Under the pieces are notes generated by a model. The model made no database searches and was not told the DNA's origin. It was given only the letters and a program-made list of their open reading frames with translations. From an uncultured Eubacteriales bacterium (GTDB lineage Bacteria > Bacillota > Clostridia > Oscillospirales > Acutalibacteraceae): a stretch of 64,000 nucleotides of DNA. Every line of letters begins with the position of its first letter. Position 1 is the first letter of the stretch. The stretch is from contig CAKSJY010000006.1 in NCBI GenBank assembly GCA_934464585.1, positions 7,389-71,388 on the forward strand, read 5' to 3'. Position numbers and translations under genes: made by a program. Shown here one piece after another: positions 27,496 through 36,430 of this stretch.

Positions 27496-28719
27496 ATGCG
27501 AGCTTTTCTAAAAAGATTAGGTTTGCTACCATATTTGGTGTTGGCTATATTAGGTGGTATTATTATTGGTGCTGTAATGCCAAGCAGCATAGTTAAACTT
27601 CTCGCTACATTCAATAGCATATTCGGAAATTTTCTAGGATTCTCAATTCCCCTTATAATAATAGGATTTGTTGTCTCGGGTATAGGTGAACTTGGAAAAG
27701 GTTCAGGTAAAATATTGCTTATTACTGTTTTACTCTCTTATACATCAATGGTAATTGTCGGAGTTACGACCTACTTTATTGATAAAAGTATATTTCCACT
27801 ATTTTTGGATCCCGGCTCACTTGTTATGTCAAGTGAAGCAAATAACCCTGAGAGTACACTTATTTCACCATTCTTTACAATACAGATCCCGCCTATGATG
27901 GATGTTGTATCCGCTTTGGTAATTTCGTTTATATTAGGTATTGGAATTTCCAATTTTAAATGTGATGCTATTAAAAGTTTTTTCTCTGAATTTGAAAAGA
28001 TAATTGCTCTTTTAATCGAAAAAGTAATTATTCCTCTAATTCCAATCCATGTTTTAGGAATATTTGCAAATATGACCTATTCAGGTCAAGTGTATAAGAT
28101 TTTAGGTGTTTTCTCTAAAGCATTTATTGTAATAATAGGTTTGCAATTTGCAGCAATCTTATTTCAATTTTCAATTGCTGGATGGGTTTCTCACAAAAAT
28201 CCATTTAAGTTACTTAAAAATGTTATTCCTGCCTATATCACTGCACTTGGTACTCAATCTTCTGTAGCAACTGTACCTGTTTCAATAAAACAAACTCAAT
28301 TAAACGGTGTAAAAAAGGAAATAGCCAATTTTGTAATGCCTCTTTGCTCCACAATACATATTTCCGGAAGTACTATTACATTAGTTAGTTGCTCAATTGC
28401 TGTATTAATGCTAAACGGTATGCCTGTACAAATCTCAAATATCCTTCCATTTATTATGATGTTAGGAGTAATGATGGTAGCTGCTCCCGGCGTTCCCGGT
28501 GGTGGTGTAATGGCAACACTTGGAATATTAGAATCTATGCTTGGGTTTAATCCTGTAATGATATCCTTAATGATTGCACTATATATTGCTCAAGATAGTT
28601 TTGGTACGGCTTGCAATGTAACCGGAGACGGTGCTATTGCAGTAATCGTTGATAAAATTGCTTCTCTCATTTCGAATGATGAAAGTACATCGAATACTAC
28701 TGAAAAAGTCGAAGCTTAA
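27496..28719 (+). CDS. Dicarboxylate/amino acid:cation symporter (DAACS family)
   Basis: 407-aa transporter with about eight to ten membrane segments and the DAACS/GltPh motifs: the TM7-HP2 stretch seen as LGTQSSVATVPVS (serine-rich loop), the NMDG-like region replaced by CSTIHISGSTITL, and the HP2 tip VAAPGVPGGGVMAT, then CNVTGDGA near the end, the substrate-binding Asp/Asn region of TM8. Substrates in the family are glutamate, aspartate, serine or C4-dicarboxylates with Na+ or H+. Start ATG follows a weak AAGGGG 11 bases upstream. Confidence 0.9.
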   Translation: MRAFLKRLGLLPYLVLAILGGIIIGAVMPSSIVKLLATFNSIFGNFLGFSIPLIIIGFVVSGIGELGKGSGKILLITVLLSYTSMVIVGVTTYFIDKSIFPLFLDPGSLVMSSEANNPESTLISPFFTIQIPPMMDVVSALVISFILGIGISNFKCDAIKSFFSEFEKIIALLIEKVIIPLIPIHVLGIFANMTYSGQVYKILGVFSKAFIVIIGLQFAAILFQFSIAGWVSHKNPFKLLKNVIPAYITALGTQSSVATVPVSIKQTQLNGVKKEIANFVMPLCSTIHISGSTITLVSCSIAVLMLNGMPVQISNILPFIMMLGVMMVAAPGVPGGGVMATLGILESMLGFNPVMISLMIALYIAQDSFGTACNVTGDGAIAVIVDKIASLISNDESTSNTTEKVEA

Positions 28720-28723
28720 TATT

Positions 28724-28772
28724 AAAAGACATAGATAAAACCGGTATAAAAACGGTTTATTTATGTCTTTTC
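28724..28772 (+). terminator. Terminator after the symporter
   Basis: AAAGACATAGATAAACCGGT-type arm pairs with ACCGTTT/ TTTATGTCTTT around AAAA; followed by TTCTTT. Confidence 0.7.
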
Positions 28773-28821
28773 TTTATATTATTGAACCTACCTATTTAAT
28801 ATACACAGTTTTTTATATATA

Positions 28822-28856
28822 CAAAAAATGCATCACTAATCAGTGATGCATTTTTA
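28822..28856 (-). terminator. Terminator of rpsF-ssb-rpsR
   Basis: AAAAATGCATCACTGATTAGTGATGCATTTTTTG on the minus strand, right after rpsR. Confidence 0.88.
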
Positions 28857-28857
28857 A

Positions 28858-29136
28858 TTAGTCATTGCTAAATGGTAATAGAGCAATATGTCTAGCACGT
28901 TTAATTGCTGTTGTAAGTTCACGTTGATGGTGAGCACATGTACCTGTAACTCTTCTTGGAAGAATCTTAGCTCTTTCTGAAACATATCTTCTAAGTTTTA
29001 GCATGTCTTTGTAATCTATTTGTTCTACTTTATCAACACAAAAAGCACATACTTTCTTGCGTCCTTTACGGTTTGAACGACGAGCATCTCTTTCTGGTCT
29101 TTCTGACTTTTCTGTCTTTTCAACTTTTTCTGCCAA
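28858..29136 (-). CDS. rpsR: 30S ribosomal protein S18
   Basis: 92 aa. Core of S18 is clear: IDYKDMLKLRRYVSERAKILPRRVTGTCAHHQRELTTAIKRAR. An N-terminal charged extension carries the Cys pair CAFC, typical of zinc-containing S18. I place the start at TTG 29136, 8 bases after AAAGGAGG; the in-frame TTG at 29145 is inside the RBS. Binds 16S rRNA with S6; last gene of rpsF-ssb-rpsR. Confidence 0.95.
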   Translation of the reverse strand: MAEKVEKTEKSERPERDARRSNRKGRKKVCAFCVDKVEQIDYKDMLKLRRYVSERAKILPRRVTGTCAHHQRELTTAIKRARHIALLPFSND

Positions 29137-29174
29137 AGTAAGCAACCTCCTTTATATCATAAATTATTTACCAA

Positions 29175-29627
29175 TTAAAATGGTAAATCATCATCAATCG
29201 GTACTTCTTCAAAGTCTCCTATATTACCATTGGTATATGCCGGAGCACTTTGAACTTCTTGATTATTATTTGAAACTGCATATCCTGAATCATTGCTTGA
29301 CTTTCCATGGAAAGACTCTGCAAAATGTACATTATCAGCAACAACTTCAAATGTTCTTCTATTATTTCCATCTTTATCTTGATATGAACCTGTTTGTATT
29401 GAACCTTCAACTGCAACAAGCTGACCTTTATGAAAATACTTACAAACAAACTCTGCTGTATTTCTCCAGGCAATTACATCAATAAAATCAGTCTTTCTTT
29501 CTTCACCCTGTCTTGCGTAATTTCTACCAACAGCAAGAGTGAATCTTGTCATTTCAATTCCAGATGTAGTATGTTTCAATTCCGGATCTGCTGTAAGCCT
29601 ACCCATTAATATTGCAGAATTTAACAT
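29175..29627 (-). CDS. ssb: Single-stranded DNA-binding protein
   Basis: 150 aa: OB fold (residues 1-105) with MLNSAILMGRLTADPELKHT, FTLAVGRNYA, FIDVIAWRNTAEFVCKYFHKGQLVAVEG, a short polar linker, and the acidic tip DDDLPF that binds partner proteins. Between rpsF and rpsR as in most Firmicutes. Confidence 0.97.
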   Translation of the reverse strand: MLNSAILMGRLTADPELKHTTSGIEMTRFTLAVGRNYARQGEERKTDFIDVIAWRNTAEFVCKYFHKGQLVAVEGSIQTGSYQDKDGNNRRTFEVVADNVHFAESFHGKSSNDSGYAVSNNNQEVQSAPAYTNGNIGDFEEVPIDDDLPF

Positions 29628-29639
29628 ACAAATTCCTCC

Positions 29640-29936
29640 TTAGGCCTCTTTTTTAACTATAAGAGAACGTAGAATACCGTCTGTAATCTTGCAAATACGG
29701 TCTAGTTCAGCAGGAAATTGAGCATCACTTTTAAAATTAAATAAAACATAATATGCTTCTGATTCCTTGTTGATTAAATATGCAAGCTTTCTCTTACCCC
29801 ATTCATCAACGCCTTCAAAAACACCGTTCTTCTCAATTAAAGCCTGAAACTTTTCAATCATTGTTTTTATTTTTTCTTCACCTAACTTCAAAGAAAAAAG
29901 TATAACAGATTCATAAGAATTTTGTATTTTTTCCAT
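29640..29936 (-). CDS. rpsF: 30S ribosomal protein S6
   Basis: 98 aa: YESVILFSLKLGEEKIKTMIEKF, DEWGKRKLAYLINKESEAYYVLFNF, DGILRSLIVKK; the pattern of S6 is complete. ATG 29936 chosen as AAAAGGAGGTGCGATAGA precedes it; the open frame further upstream (to 30065) is the non-coding leader. Confidence 0.95.
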   Translation of the reverse strand: MEKIQNSYESVILFSLKLGEEKIKTMIEKFQALIEKNGVFEGVDEWGKRKLAYLINKESEAYYVLFNFKSDAQFPAELDRICKITDGILRSLIVKKEA

Positions 29937-29937
29937 T

Positions 29938-30020
29938 CTATCGCACCTCCTTTTGGACATTAGGCCCCTAATCAAATAGGGGCAAGGATCATCGCCAGCG
30001 ATATTTCGCGACAATAATAT
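29938..30020 (-). promoter_or_regulatory. rpsF leader with SD-sequestering fold (S6:S18-type candidate)
   Basis: Leader RNA about 80 nt. TATCGC near its 5' part can pair with GCGATA directly before the rpsF ATG, and TCCTT with the AAGGA of the Shine-Dalgarno, around the stable hairpin GCCCCTATTTGATTAGGGGC. So the ribosome binding site can be hidden, consistent with autoregulation by S6:S18 known for this operon. I could not identify the family's CCG bulge with certainty. Confidence 0.45.
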
Positions 30021-30024
30021 ATTT

Positions 30025-30053
30025 ATTATAGCAAACAAATAGATATTAGTCAA
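30025..30053 (-). promoter_or_regulatory. Promoter of rpsF-ssb-rpsR
   Basis: TTGACT (30053-30048), 17 bases, TATAAT (30030-30025). Confidence 0.75.
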
Positions 30054-30114
30054 TACTGTTTTCAAAAATATACCATTAAATTAGATTCCATTTACAATAT
30101 GTTATTAACCAACA

Positions 30115-30153
30115 AAAGTGCTCCTAAGAGCATTAACTCTTAGGAGCACTTTC
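30115..30153 (-). terminator. galE terminator
   Basis: AAAGTGCTCCTAAGAGTTAATGCTCTTAGGAGCACTTTTGTT on the minus strand: 14-bp stem plus T-rich tail. Confidence 0.88.
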
Positions 30154-31170
30154 TTAACCTTTATACCCATTTGGATTCATAGATTGCCAACGCCAAGTAT
30201 CTTCACACATTTTTCTTACATCACGCTTAGTATACCATCCTAGCTCATCCTTGGCCTTTTGCGGATTTGAATATACTTCTGCAAGATCTCCGGCTCTCCT
30301 TGGTCCTATAATATAATTTACTTTTTTACCTGAAACAGCCTCGAAAGCATCTACCAATTCTAAAACAGTATATCCATGGCCATTACCTAAGTTATATATA
30401 TCTAAGCCTGTTGATGATAAAGCCCTGTCTATAGCTTTAATATGGCCCTCTGCCAAATCAACGACATGTATATAATCACGAACACAAGTACCGTCTTTTG
30501 TATCATAGTCATCACCAAACACCGTAAGCTGTGGTAATTTACCAATAGCAACTCTTGAAATAAACGGCATTAGATTATTAGGTATTCCATTCGGGTCCTC
30601 ACCGATTAATCCACTTTCATGAGCACCAATAGGATTGAAATATCTTAATATAACAATACTCCATTCCGGATCAGATGCATATACATCCTTTAGAATTTCT
30701 TCCATAATATATTTAGTTCTTCCATACGGATTGGATACATCTCCTGTTGGCATTTCTTCATTATATGGACATTGATTATAGCCATATACTGTCGCAGATG
30801 AACTAAACACAATCTTTTTAACATTAAATTCTTTCATTACTTCGCAAATAGTAATAGTTCCAGAAATGTTATTATCATAATACTTTAAAGGTTGTTCACA
30901 AGATTCTCCAACAGCCTTTAAACCTGCGAAATGTATAACAGCATCAATCTTATTTTCAGAAAATACCTTTCTTAAATCCTCTTTATTTCTAACGTCACAC
31001 TCATAGTGTTTTATAGATTTTCCTGTTATCTCCTTTAATCTATTGAAAACCTCAGGCGTACTATTTGAATAGTTATCTAAAATAACAACATCATATCCTG
31101 CATTTATTAATTCTACACAAGTATGGCTACCTATATATCCGGCTCCACCAGCTAGCAATATTGTAGACAT
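30154..31170 (-). CDS. galE: UDP-glucose 4-epimerase
   Basis: 338 aa extended SDR. Seen: nucleotide-binding GGAGYIGSHT near the N-terminus, YxxxK as YGRTKYIMEE (Tyr/Lys active site), SSATVYG (Ser of the triad), RYFNPIGAH and DGTCVRDYIHVVDLA. Interconverts UDP-glucose and UDP-galactose for surface glycans. ATG 31170 lies 6 bases after GAGGAGG; the longer frame begins at a TTG inside that RBS. Confidence 0.95.
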   Translation of the reverse strand: MSTILLAGGAGYIGSHTCVELINAGYDVVILDNYSNSTPEVFNRLKEITGKSIKHYECDVRNKEDLRKVFSENKIDAVIHFAGLKAVGESCEQPLKYYDNNISGTITICEVMKEFNVKKIVFSSSATVYGYNQCPYNEEMPTGDVSNPYGRTKYIMEEILKDVYASDPEWSIVILRYFNPIGAHESGLIGEDPNGIPNNLMPFISRVAIGKLPQLTVFGDDYDTKDGTCVRDYIHVVDLAEGHIKAIDRALSSTGLDIYNLGNGHGYTVLELVDAFEAVSGKKVNYIIGPRRAGDLAEVYSNPQKAKDELGWYTKRDVRKMCEDTWRWQSMNPNGYKG

Positions 31171-31301
31171 AATATTCCTCCTCAAATTAGATTTATATCA
31201 TTATATTACCTAATTTACTTTTTTTCAAGTTTTTTATCTTTATTAAAATATAAGAGGATTCTAAATATCTATTATGTCCTCAATCTGAAATGCAAAAAGC
31301 A

Positions 31302-31883
31302 TTAATTAGAAGCAGTAGTATTAGCGTTGTCTACTCCACTTATCCAGCATTTATAACACATTGCCTTATACTTTTCATTTCCGCCTATATCAATCTGATT
31401 ACCTTTATAAACAATTTTATCATTTTGTATTCTGGCATTCATAATAGCCTTTTTTCCGCAATTACACATAGACGGAATTTCCCTTATCGTATCCGCCAAT
31501 TCTATAATCCTTTTGCTTCCCTCAAAAAGATTTCCCATATAATCGGTTTTCAAACCGTAGCACATAACCATAATTCCACTTAAAGTTAAATCACGCAATT
31601 CCTCTACCTGCAATGCTGTTAAGAATTGCGCTTCATCGACAATAATAATATCAATATCTTTATATGGTTCAATTATTTCTTTTATAGTTTTATCTTGATC
31701 TATTATTAAAGCATCGCACGATATTCCGACTCTTGATTTAACAGTTATTTTTCCATCACGATTGTCTATACTTGGTTTTATCAAAAGCACCCTTTTACCA
31801 TGCTCTTCAAAGCTAAACTTTTTCATAAGTGCATTAGCTGTTTTACTGGAACCCATTACTCCATAATAGTAGTACATTTTCAT
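31302..31883 (-). CDS. tdk: Thymidine kinase (type II)
   Basis: 193 aa: P-loop GVMGSSKTANALM (about 8-20), DEAQFL (Walker B-like, Asp/Glu catalytic region), YGLKTDYMGNLFEGSKRI lid, and zinc ribbon CNCGKK...CYKCW. Salvages thymidine to dTMP. Last gene in the asd-dapA-dapB-ACT direction, 15 bases after the ACT gene, so possibly co-transcribed. Confidence 0.94.
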   Translation of the reverse strand: MKMYYYYGVMGSSKTANALMKKFSFEEHGKRVLLIKPSIDNRDGKITVKSRVGISCDALIIDQDKTIKEIIEPYKDIDIIIVDEAQFLTALQVEELRDLTLSGIMVMCYGLKTDYMGNLFEGSKRIIELADTIREIPSMCNCGKKAIMNARIQNDKIVYKGNQIDIGGNEKYKAMCYKCWISGVDNANTTASN

Positions 31884-31898
31884 ATTTTAGTTTCCATC

Positions 31899-32354
31899 CT
31901 ATATAAATTTCATTATTGATTCTATAACTTCCTTTTCAGACGCAGTATCTACTAATACAGATATTTCAACCTCTGATGTTGTAACTAACCTTAAGTCTAT
32001 ATTCGTTGATGCAATAGATCTAAAAATTTTTGCTGCAAATCCCGGAGAATCTTCCATAGATTCATCAAATATTGAGATTTTGCAATTGCCGCTACAAACA
32101 GTAGATTTAATCTCTGTATTCTTTTTTATTTCTGCTATGTATTCGAGTATCCCGCTTAGGTCATCGTCATTTATTGTAAACGATACACCAGTTAATGCTC
32201 CCTGTGATGGAGACAGTGATATCATATCTACATTAATACCCCTTTGACCTATCTCGTCAAACATAGACGCTAAAAAATCTAAATTATATCTAATATTTTT
32301 AAATTCAACAAGAGTTACATCTTCATCAACAGTTATCGATGGTTTACTACTCAC
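31899..32354 (-). CDS. Stand-alone tandem ACT protein (aspartokinase-regulatory-like)
   Basis: 151 aa, two ACT domains resembling the C-terminal regulatory part of aspartokinase: LASMFDEIGQRGINVDMISLSP with VSFTINDDDL, then PGFAAKIFRSIASTNIDLRLVTTSEVEISVLVD. No kinase domain is present. Located in the diaminopimelate operon, so a role in sensing lysine, threonine or diaminopimelate for an aspartokinase encoded elsewhere is inferred. GTG 32354 chosen: GGAGGGG lies just ahead; the frame upstream overlaps dapB. About 11 bases after dapB. Confidence 0.8.
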   Translation of the reverse strand: MSSKPSITVDEDVTLVEFKNIRYNLDFLASMFDEIGQRGINVDMISLSPSQGALTGVSFTINDDDLSGILEYIAEIKKNTEIKSTVCSGNCKISIFDESMEDSPGFAAKIFRSIASTNIDLRLVTTSEVEISVLVDTASEKEVIESIMKFI

Positions 32355-32364
32355 CAAACCCCTC

Positions 32365-33123
32365 CTATTTTTCTGAAAGCATATCACTCATATTGTAAAG
32401 CCCTGCAGGTTTCTTGGATAAGTATTTTGCAGCATTAATAGATCCTACTGCAAATATTTCCTTAGATTGAGCCGAATGTGAAATAGTAAGTAGTTCATCA
32501 TGAGACGCAAATATAACCTCATGTTCCCCTACTATTGTACCCCCACGTACAGAATGTATACCAATCTCATTCTTATTTCTTGCTCTTCTGTAAGAGTGTC
32601 TGTCATAAACATATTGATAATCCTCTTCTGAAGATTTAGATATAGCGTCAGCTATCATTAACGCTGTACCGCTTGGGGCATCTATCTTTTGGTTATGATG
32701 TTTTTCTATTATTTCTATATCAGCAGATTTTCCAAAAACGCTGGCAGCTTTTTTAGCTAATTCTATAATCAAATTTATTCCTAAAGACATATTTCCGGAA
32801 TAAAAAATAGGAAATTTCTTAGAAGCCTCATGTATATTATTAATCTCACTTTTTGAAAAACCTGTTGTGCATAAAACCAACGGCATTTTTTTCAAAGAGC
32901 AAAAAGATATTAAATCTTTTAGTGCAGCAGGATTAGAAAAATCTATAATTACATCTGCGTCTATATTTATATCCAAAGCTGATTTGTATACAGGAAAGCT
33001 AGCGTTTATATTATCACAAACATCAATACCGCCTACAACTTCACAATCAGGCATCTCCTTTACACATTCCGCAATTATTTTACCCATCTTTCCAAAGCAT
33101 CCACTTATTATTATTCTTGTCAT
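32365..33123 (-). CDS. dapB: 4-hydroxy-tetrahydrodipicolinate reductase
   Basis: 252 aa. Rossmann motif SGCFGKMG, DFSNPAAL, LCTTGFS, SGNMSLGINLI and the substrate motif EKHHNQKIDAPSGTALM with catalytic His/Lys. Second reaction of the branch to diaminopimelate for lysine and peptidoglycan. 24 bases after dapA. Confidence 0.96.
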   Translation of the reverse strand: MTRIIISGCFGKMGKIIAECVKEMPDCEVVGGIDVCDNINASFPVYKSALDINIDADVIIDFSNPAALKDLISFCSLKKMPLVLCTTGFSKSEINNIHEASKKFPIFYSGNMSLGINLIIELAKKAASVFGKSADIEIIEKHHNQKIDAPSGTALMIADAISKSSEEDYQYVYDRHSYRRARNKNEIGIHSVRGGTIVGEHEVIFASHDELLTISHSAQSKEIFAVGSINAAKYLSKKPAGLYNMSDMLSEK

Positions 33124-33147
33124 CTTAAAATTCCTTTATATATCTAA

Positions 33148-34038
33148 TTATTTTATAAGCATATATTCACGCAAAACTTCTTTTAACTTATTCATCTTAT
33201 CTTCCGGCATATCATCAAGAGGCATTCTGCATCTACCACAGTCAAAGCCCATTAGATTCATAGCCTGTTTTACTGGAATAGGATTAACATCAGAAAACAT
33301 TGCATTCATCAATTTCAAATATTCAAGTTGTATTTTAGCAGCCTCTTTAATATTGCCATTTAAACAATTTTCTGTAAGTTGGTGTGACTTTTCAGGACAA
33401 ATATTTGCAAATACTGATATTACCCCTATTCCACCTAAAGACATAATCGGTACTGTTTGATCATCGTTTCCGGAATATACCGAAAGATTATCGCCACAAA
33501 GTGCAATCGTTTCAGCCACAGAACTCATATCACCATTAGCCTCTTTAGTAGCCACAATATTTTCATGTTTTGAAAGTTCCAAATATGTCTCAGGTTTTAT
33601 ATTTACTCCTGTCCTAGATGGAACATTATATAGAATAATCGGTAAATTTACTGAATCTGCAATATAGTTATAGTGGCGTATTAAACCATTTTGAGAGGTC
33701 TTATTATAATATGGAGTTACAACTAAAAGTCCGTCAACACCAATATTTTGGGCCTCTTTTGAAAGCTCTACCGAATACATAGTATTATTACTACCTGTTC
33801 CTGCAACAATAGGTATTCTTCCGTTTACCTTATCTACAGCAAATTTTATTACTTCACAACGTTCCTTATGGCTCATTGTTGCTGATTCACCGGTTGTACC
33901 GCAAATTATTATTGCATCGGTTTTGTTCTCGATTTGATTTTCAAGCAATCTTTCCAACAAAGTATAGTTCACTTCTCCTGATTCTTTCATAGGAGTTATC
34001 AAAGCTACACCGGAACCTCTAAATATATTTTTTTTCAT
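33148..34038 (-). CDS. dapA: 4-hydroxy-tetrahydrodipicolinate synthase
   Basis: 296-aa TIM barrel lyase. Schiff-base lysine in VATKEANGDMS, catalytic Tyr in LYNVPSRTGVN, TTGESATM at the substrate loop. Condenses pyruvate with aspartate semialdehyde supplied by Asd, encoded just upstream (42 bases). Confidence 0.97.
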   Translation of the reverse strand: MKKNIFRGSGVALITPMKESGEVNYTLLERLLENQIENKTDAIIICGTTGESATMSHKERCEVIKFAVDKVNGRIPIVAGTGSNNTMYSVELSKEAQNIGVDGLLVVTPYYNKTSQNGLIRHYNYIADSVNLPIILYNVPSRTGVNIKPETYLELSKHENIVATKEANGDMSSVAETIALCGDNLSVYSGNDDQTVPIMSLGGIGVISVFANICPEKSHQLTENCLNGNIKEAAKIQLEYLKLMNAMFSDVNPIPVKQAMNLMGFDCGRCRMPLDDMPEDKMNKLKEVLREYMLIK

Positions 34039-34080
34039 ACAACAAAACCTCCAAAAATTTATTATCTATTAATTAAGCTA

Positions 34081-35160
34081 TTATTTTATATATCCTTCCG
34101 CACAAAGTAACTCTGCCATCAAAATTGCTCCGCCAGCTGCGCCTCTTATGGTGTTATGCGACATACACACAAATTTATAATCGTACTGGGAATCTTCTCT
34201 TAATCTTCCAATAGATACAGCCATACCATTTTCAAGATTTCTTTGCAACTTTATTTGTGGCATATTATCTTCATTAAAATAGTGTAAAAATTTCTTTGGC
34301 GCACTTGGTAAGCCTAGCTCCTGCGGTCTTCCTTTATACTCATTCCATCTTTTAAGTATTTCGTCTCTTTCTACCTTTTTATCGAACGAAACAAATACTG
34401 CTGCAGTGTGACCATCACTAACAGGAACTCTAAAGCATTGGGATGTTATATTTGGAGAAACAGCATTTACTATCTTATCTCCTTCAATTTTACCCCAAAT
34501 CTTCAAAGGCTCTTGTTCAGACTTTTCTTCCTCTCCACCTATATATGGGATAAGGTTATCTACCATTTCTGGCCAAGAACTAAATGTTTTTCCCGCTCCG
34601 GATATAGCTTGATATGTACAAGCCAAAACTTTACTTACTGATAAGTCCATTAACGGATGTATTGCTGGAACATAGCACTGAAGTGAACAATTAGACTTAA
34701 CCGCAATAAAACCCCTTTTTGTATTTAATCTTTTTCTTTGTGAATCGATAATTTTAATATGATCAGCGTTTATCTCCGGTATTATCATAGGTACATCAGG
34801 TGTCGATCTATGTGCACTGTTATTAGATAATACAGGACATTCTTTTTTAGCGTATGCCTCTTCAAGTAGTTTTATTTCGTCCTTTTTCATATCCACGGCA
34901 CAAAAAACAAAGTCTACCTTAGAAACTATCTCATCAATATCTTTTAATATATCATAGACTATAGCATCTTTTATATTTTTCGGAATATCTGATTGCATCG
35001 ACCATCTTCCGTTTAGTGCTTCCTCATATGTTTTTCCTGCAGAGCGTGAACTTGCTGCCAAAACTGTAACTTCAAACCACGGATGATTTTCAAGCAACGA
35101 AATAAATCTTTGCCCTACTGTCCCCGTAGCACCTAATATACCTACACTATATTTTTTCAT
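34081..35160 (-). CDS. asd: Aspartate-semialdehyde dehydrogenase (archaeal/fungal type)
   Basis: 359 aa. NADP-binding GILGATGTVGQRF, active-site Cys in KSNCSLQCYVPA, catalytic His later in DGHTAAVFVSF, and C-terminal GGAILMAELLCAEGYIK. Length and motifs place it in the longer subfamily first known from archaea and yeast, also found in Clostridia. Head of the asd-dapA-dapB-ACT-tdk operon. Confidence 0.94.
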   Translation of the reverse strand: MKKYSVGILGATGTVGQRFISLLENHPWFEVTVLAASSRSAGKTYEEALNGRWSMQSDIPKNIKDAIVYDILKDIDEIVSKVDFVFCAVDMKKDEIKLLEEAYAKKECPVLSNNSAHRSTPDVPMIIPEINADHIKIIDSQRKRLNTKRGFIAVKSNCSLQCYVPAIHPLMDLSVSKVLACTYQAISGAGKTFSSWPEMVDNLIPYIGGEEEKSEQEPLKIWGKIEGDKIVNAVSPNITSQCFRVPVSDGHTAAVFVSFDKKVERDEILKRWNEYKGRPQELGLPSAPKKFLHYFNEDNMPQIKLQRNLENGMAVSIGRLREDSQYDYKFVCMSHNTIRGAAGGAILMAELLCAEGYIK

Positions 35161-35388
35161 ATGAAGTTACCTCCAAAAATCATTAAATTTAATTAATACC
35201 TAACAGATATAAGTATCTGCTGTGGTATTGAATTTATCTACATAATAAACTATAATATAAGTATTATAATTTTGTTATATGTCATAATTTTGTAAACTTA
35301 TCATACAGACTTAAATATATCATTATTTAAAATAGATGTCAATTTCAAATTGTACATAACTTTGTTTTAACACAGTCAGGAGATACAC

Positions 35389-36414
35389 ATGCAAACAAGT
35401 GATTTTTTTTATGAGCTTCCAAACGAACTCATTGCTCAAACACCAATAGAACCAAGAGATCATTCAAGATTAATGATTCTAGATAAAAACAGTGGTGAAA
35501 TACGTCATAAACATTTTTATGATATTGTGAATGAGTTTATGCCCGGAGACTGCTTAATATTAAATGATTCCAGAGTTCTTCCTGCAAGAATATATGGAAT
35601 AAAAGACGAAACAAATGCAAAAGTTGAATTTCTTCTTTTAGAAGAAAAGGAGAAAGATACTTGGGAAGCTTTAGCAGGCCCGGGAAAGAAAGCTAAACCC
35701 GGTACTTCATTTACCTTCCCTGGAAGTTCACTAAAGGCTACTGTACTTGAAGTAACCGAAGCCGGAAATAGGATAGTTAAATTTACATACGAGGGCAATT
35801 TTTATTCTGAGCTCGAAAAAGTCGGTCAAATGCCACTACCTCACTATATTACTAAAACACTTGAAGATAAAGAGCGATATCAAACGGTATATTCTCATGA
35901 ACTTGGATCTGCCGCTGCACCAACTGCCGGTCTTCATTTTACAAACGAAATATTAGAGACATTAAAAGAAAAGGGCGTTAATATCGGTTTTGTTACACTA
36001 CATGTAGGTTTAGGCACCTTCAGACCAGTAAAAGCTAAAGAAATAACCGACCATAAAATGCATACAGAACATTACGAAATTTCAAAACAAACCGCAGATC
36101 TCATAAACAAAACTAAAGCCAATGGACATAGAGTTTTCGCTGTAGGCACAACAAGCTGCCGAACATTGGAGTCTGTATATCAAAAAGAAGGAAAAATAAC
36201 AGAAAGTCACGGGTATACAGATATTTTCATATATCCGGGATATAAATTCAATGTATTAGATGGTCTTATAACAAACTTCCATCTACCTGAAAGTACATTG
36301 ATTATGTTAGTATCGGCATTTGCCGGATACGAAAATACTATGAATGCATATAAAATCGCTGTCGAAGAAAAATATAGATTTTTCAGTTTCGGAGACGCAA
36401 TGCTTATTAAATAA
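35389..36414 (+). CDS. queA: S-adenosylmethionine:tRNA ribosyltransferase-isomerase
   Basis: 341 aa. Seen: DFFYELPNELIAQTP, LILNDSRVLPARI, PLPHYI, SHELGSAAAPTAGLHFT, HVGLGTFRPVK and VGTTSCRTLES, STLIMLVSAFAG. Forms epoxyqueuosine from preQ1 in the tRNA anticodon. RBS AGGAGATACAC. tgt follows 16 bases later. Confidence 0.97.
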   Translation: MQTSDFFYELPNELIAQTPIEPRDHSRLMILDKNSGEIRHKHFYDIVNEFMPGDCLILNDSRVLPARIYGIKDETNAKVEFLLLEEKEKDTWEALAGPGKKAKPGTSFTFPGSSLKATVLEVTEAGNRIVKFTYEGNFYSELEKVGQMPLPHYITKTLEDKERYQTVYSHELGSAAAPTAGLHFTNEILETLKEKGVNIGFVTLHVGLGTFRPVKAKEITDHKMHTEHYEISKQTADLINKTKANGHRVFAVGTTSCRTLESVYQKEGKITESHGYTDIFIYPGYKFNVLDGLITNFHLPESTLIMLVSAFAGYENTMNAYKIAVEEKYRFFSFGDAMLIK

Positions 36415-36430
36415 ATTGGAGTAAACAGAT

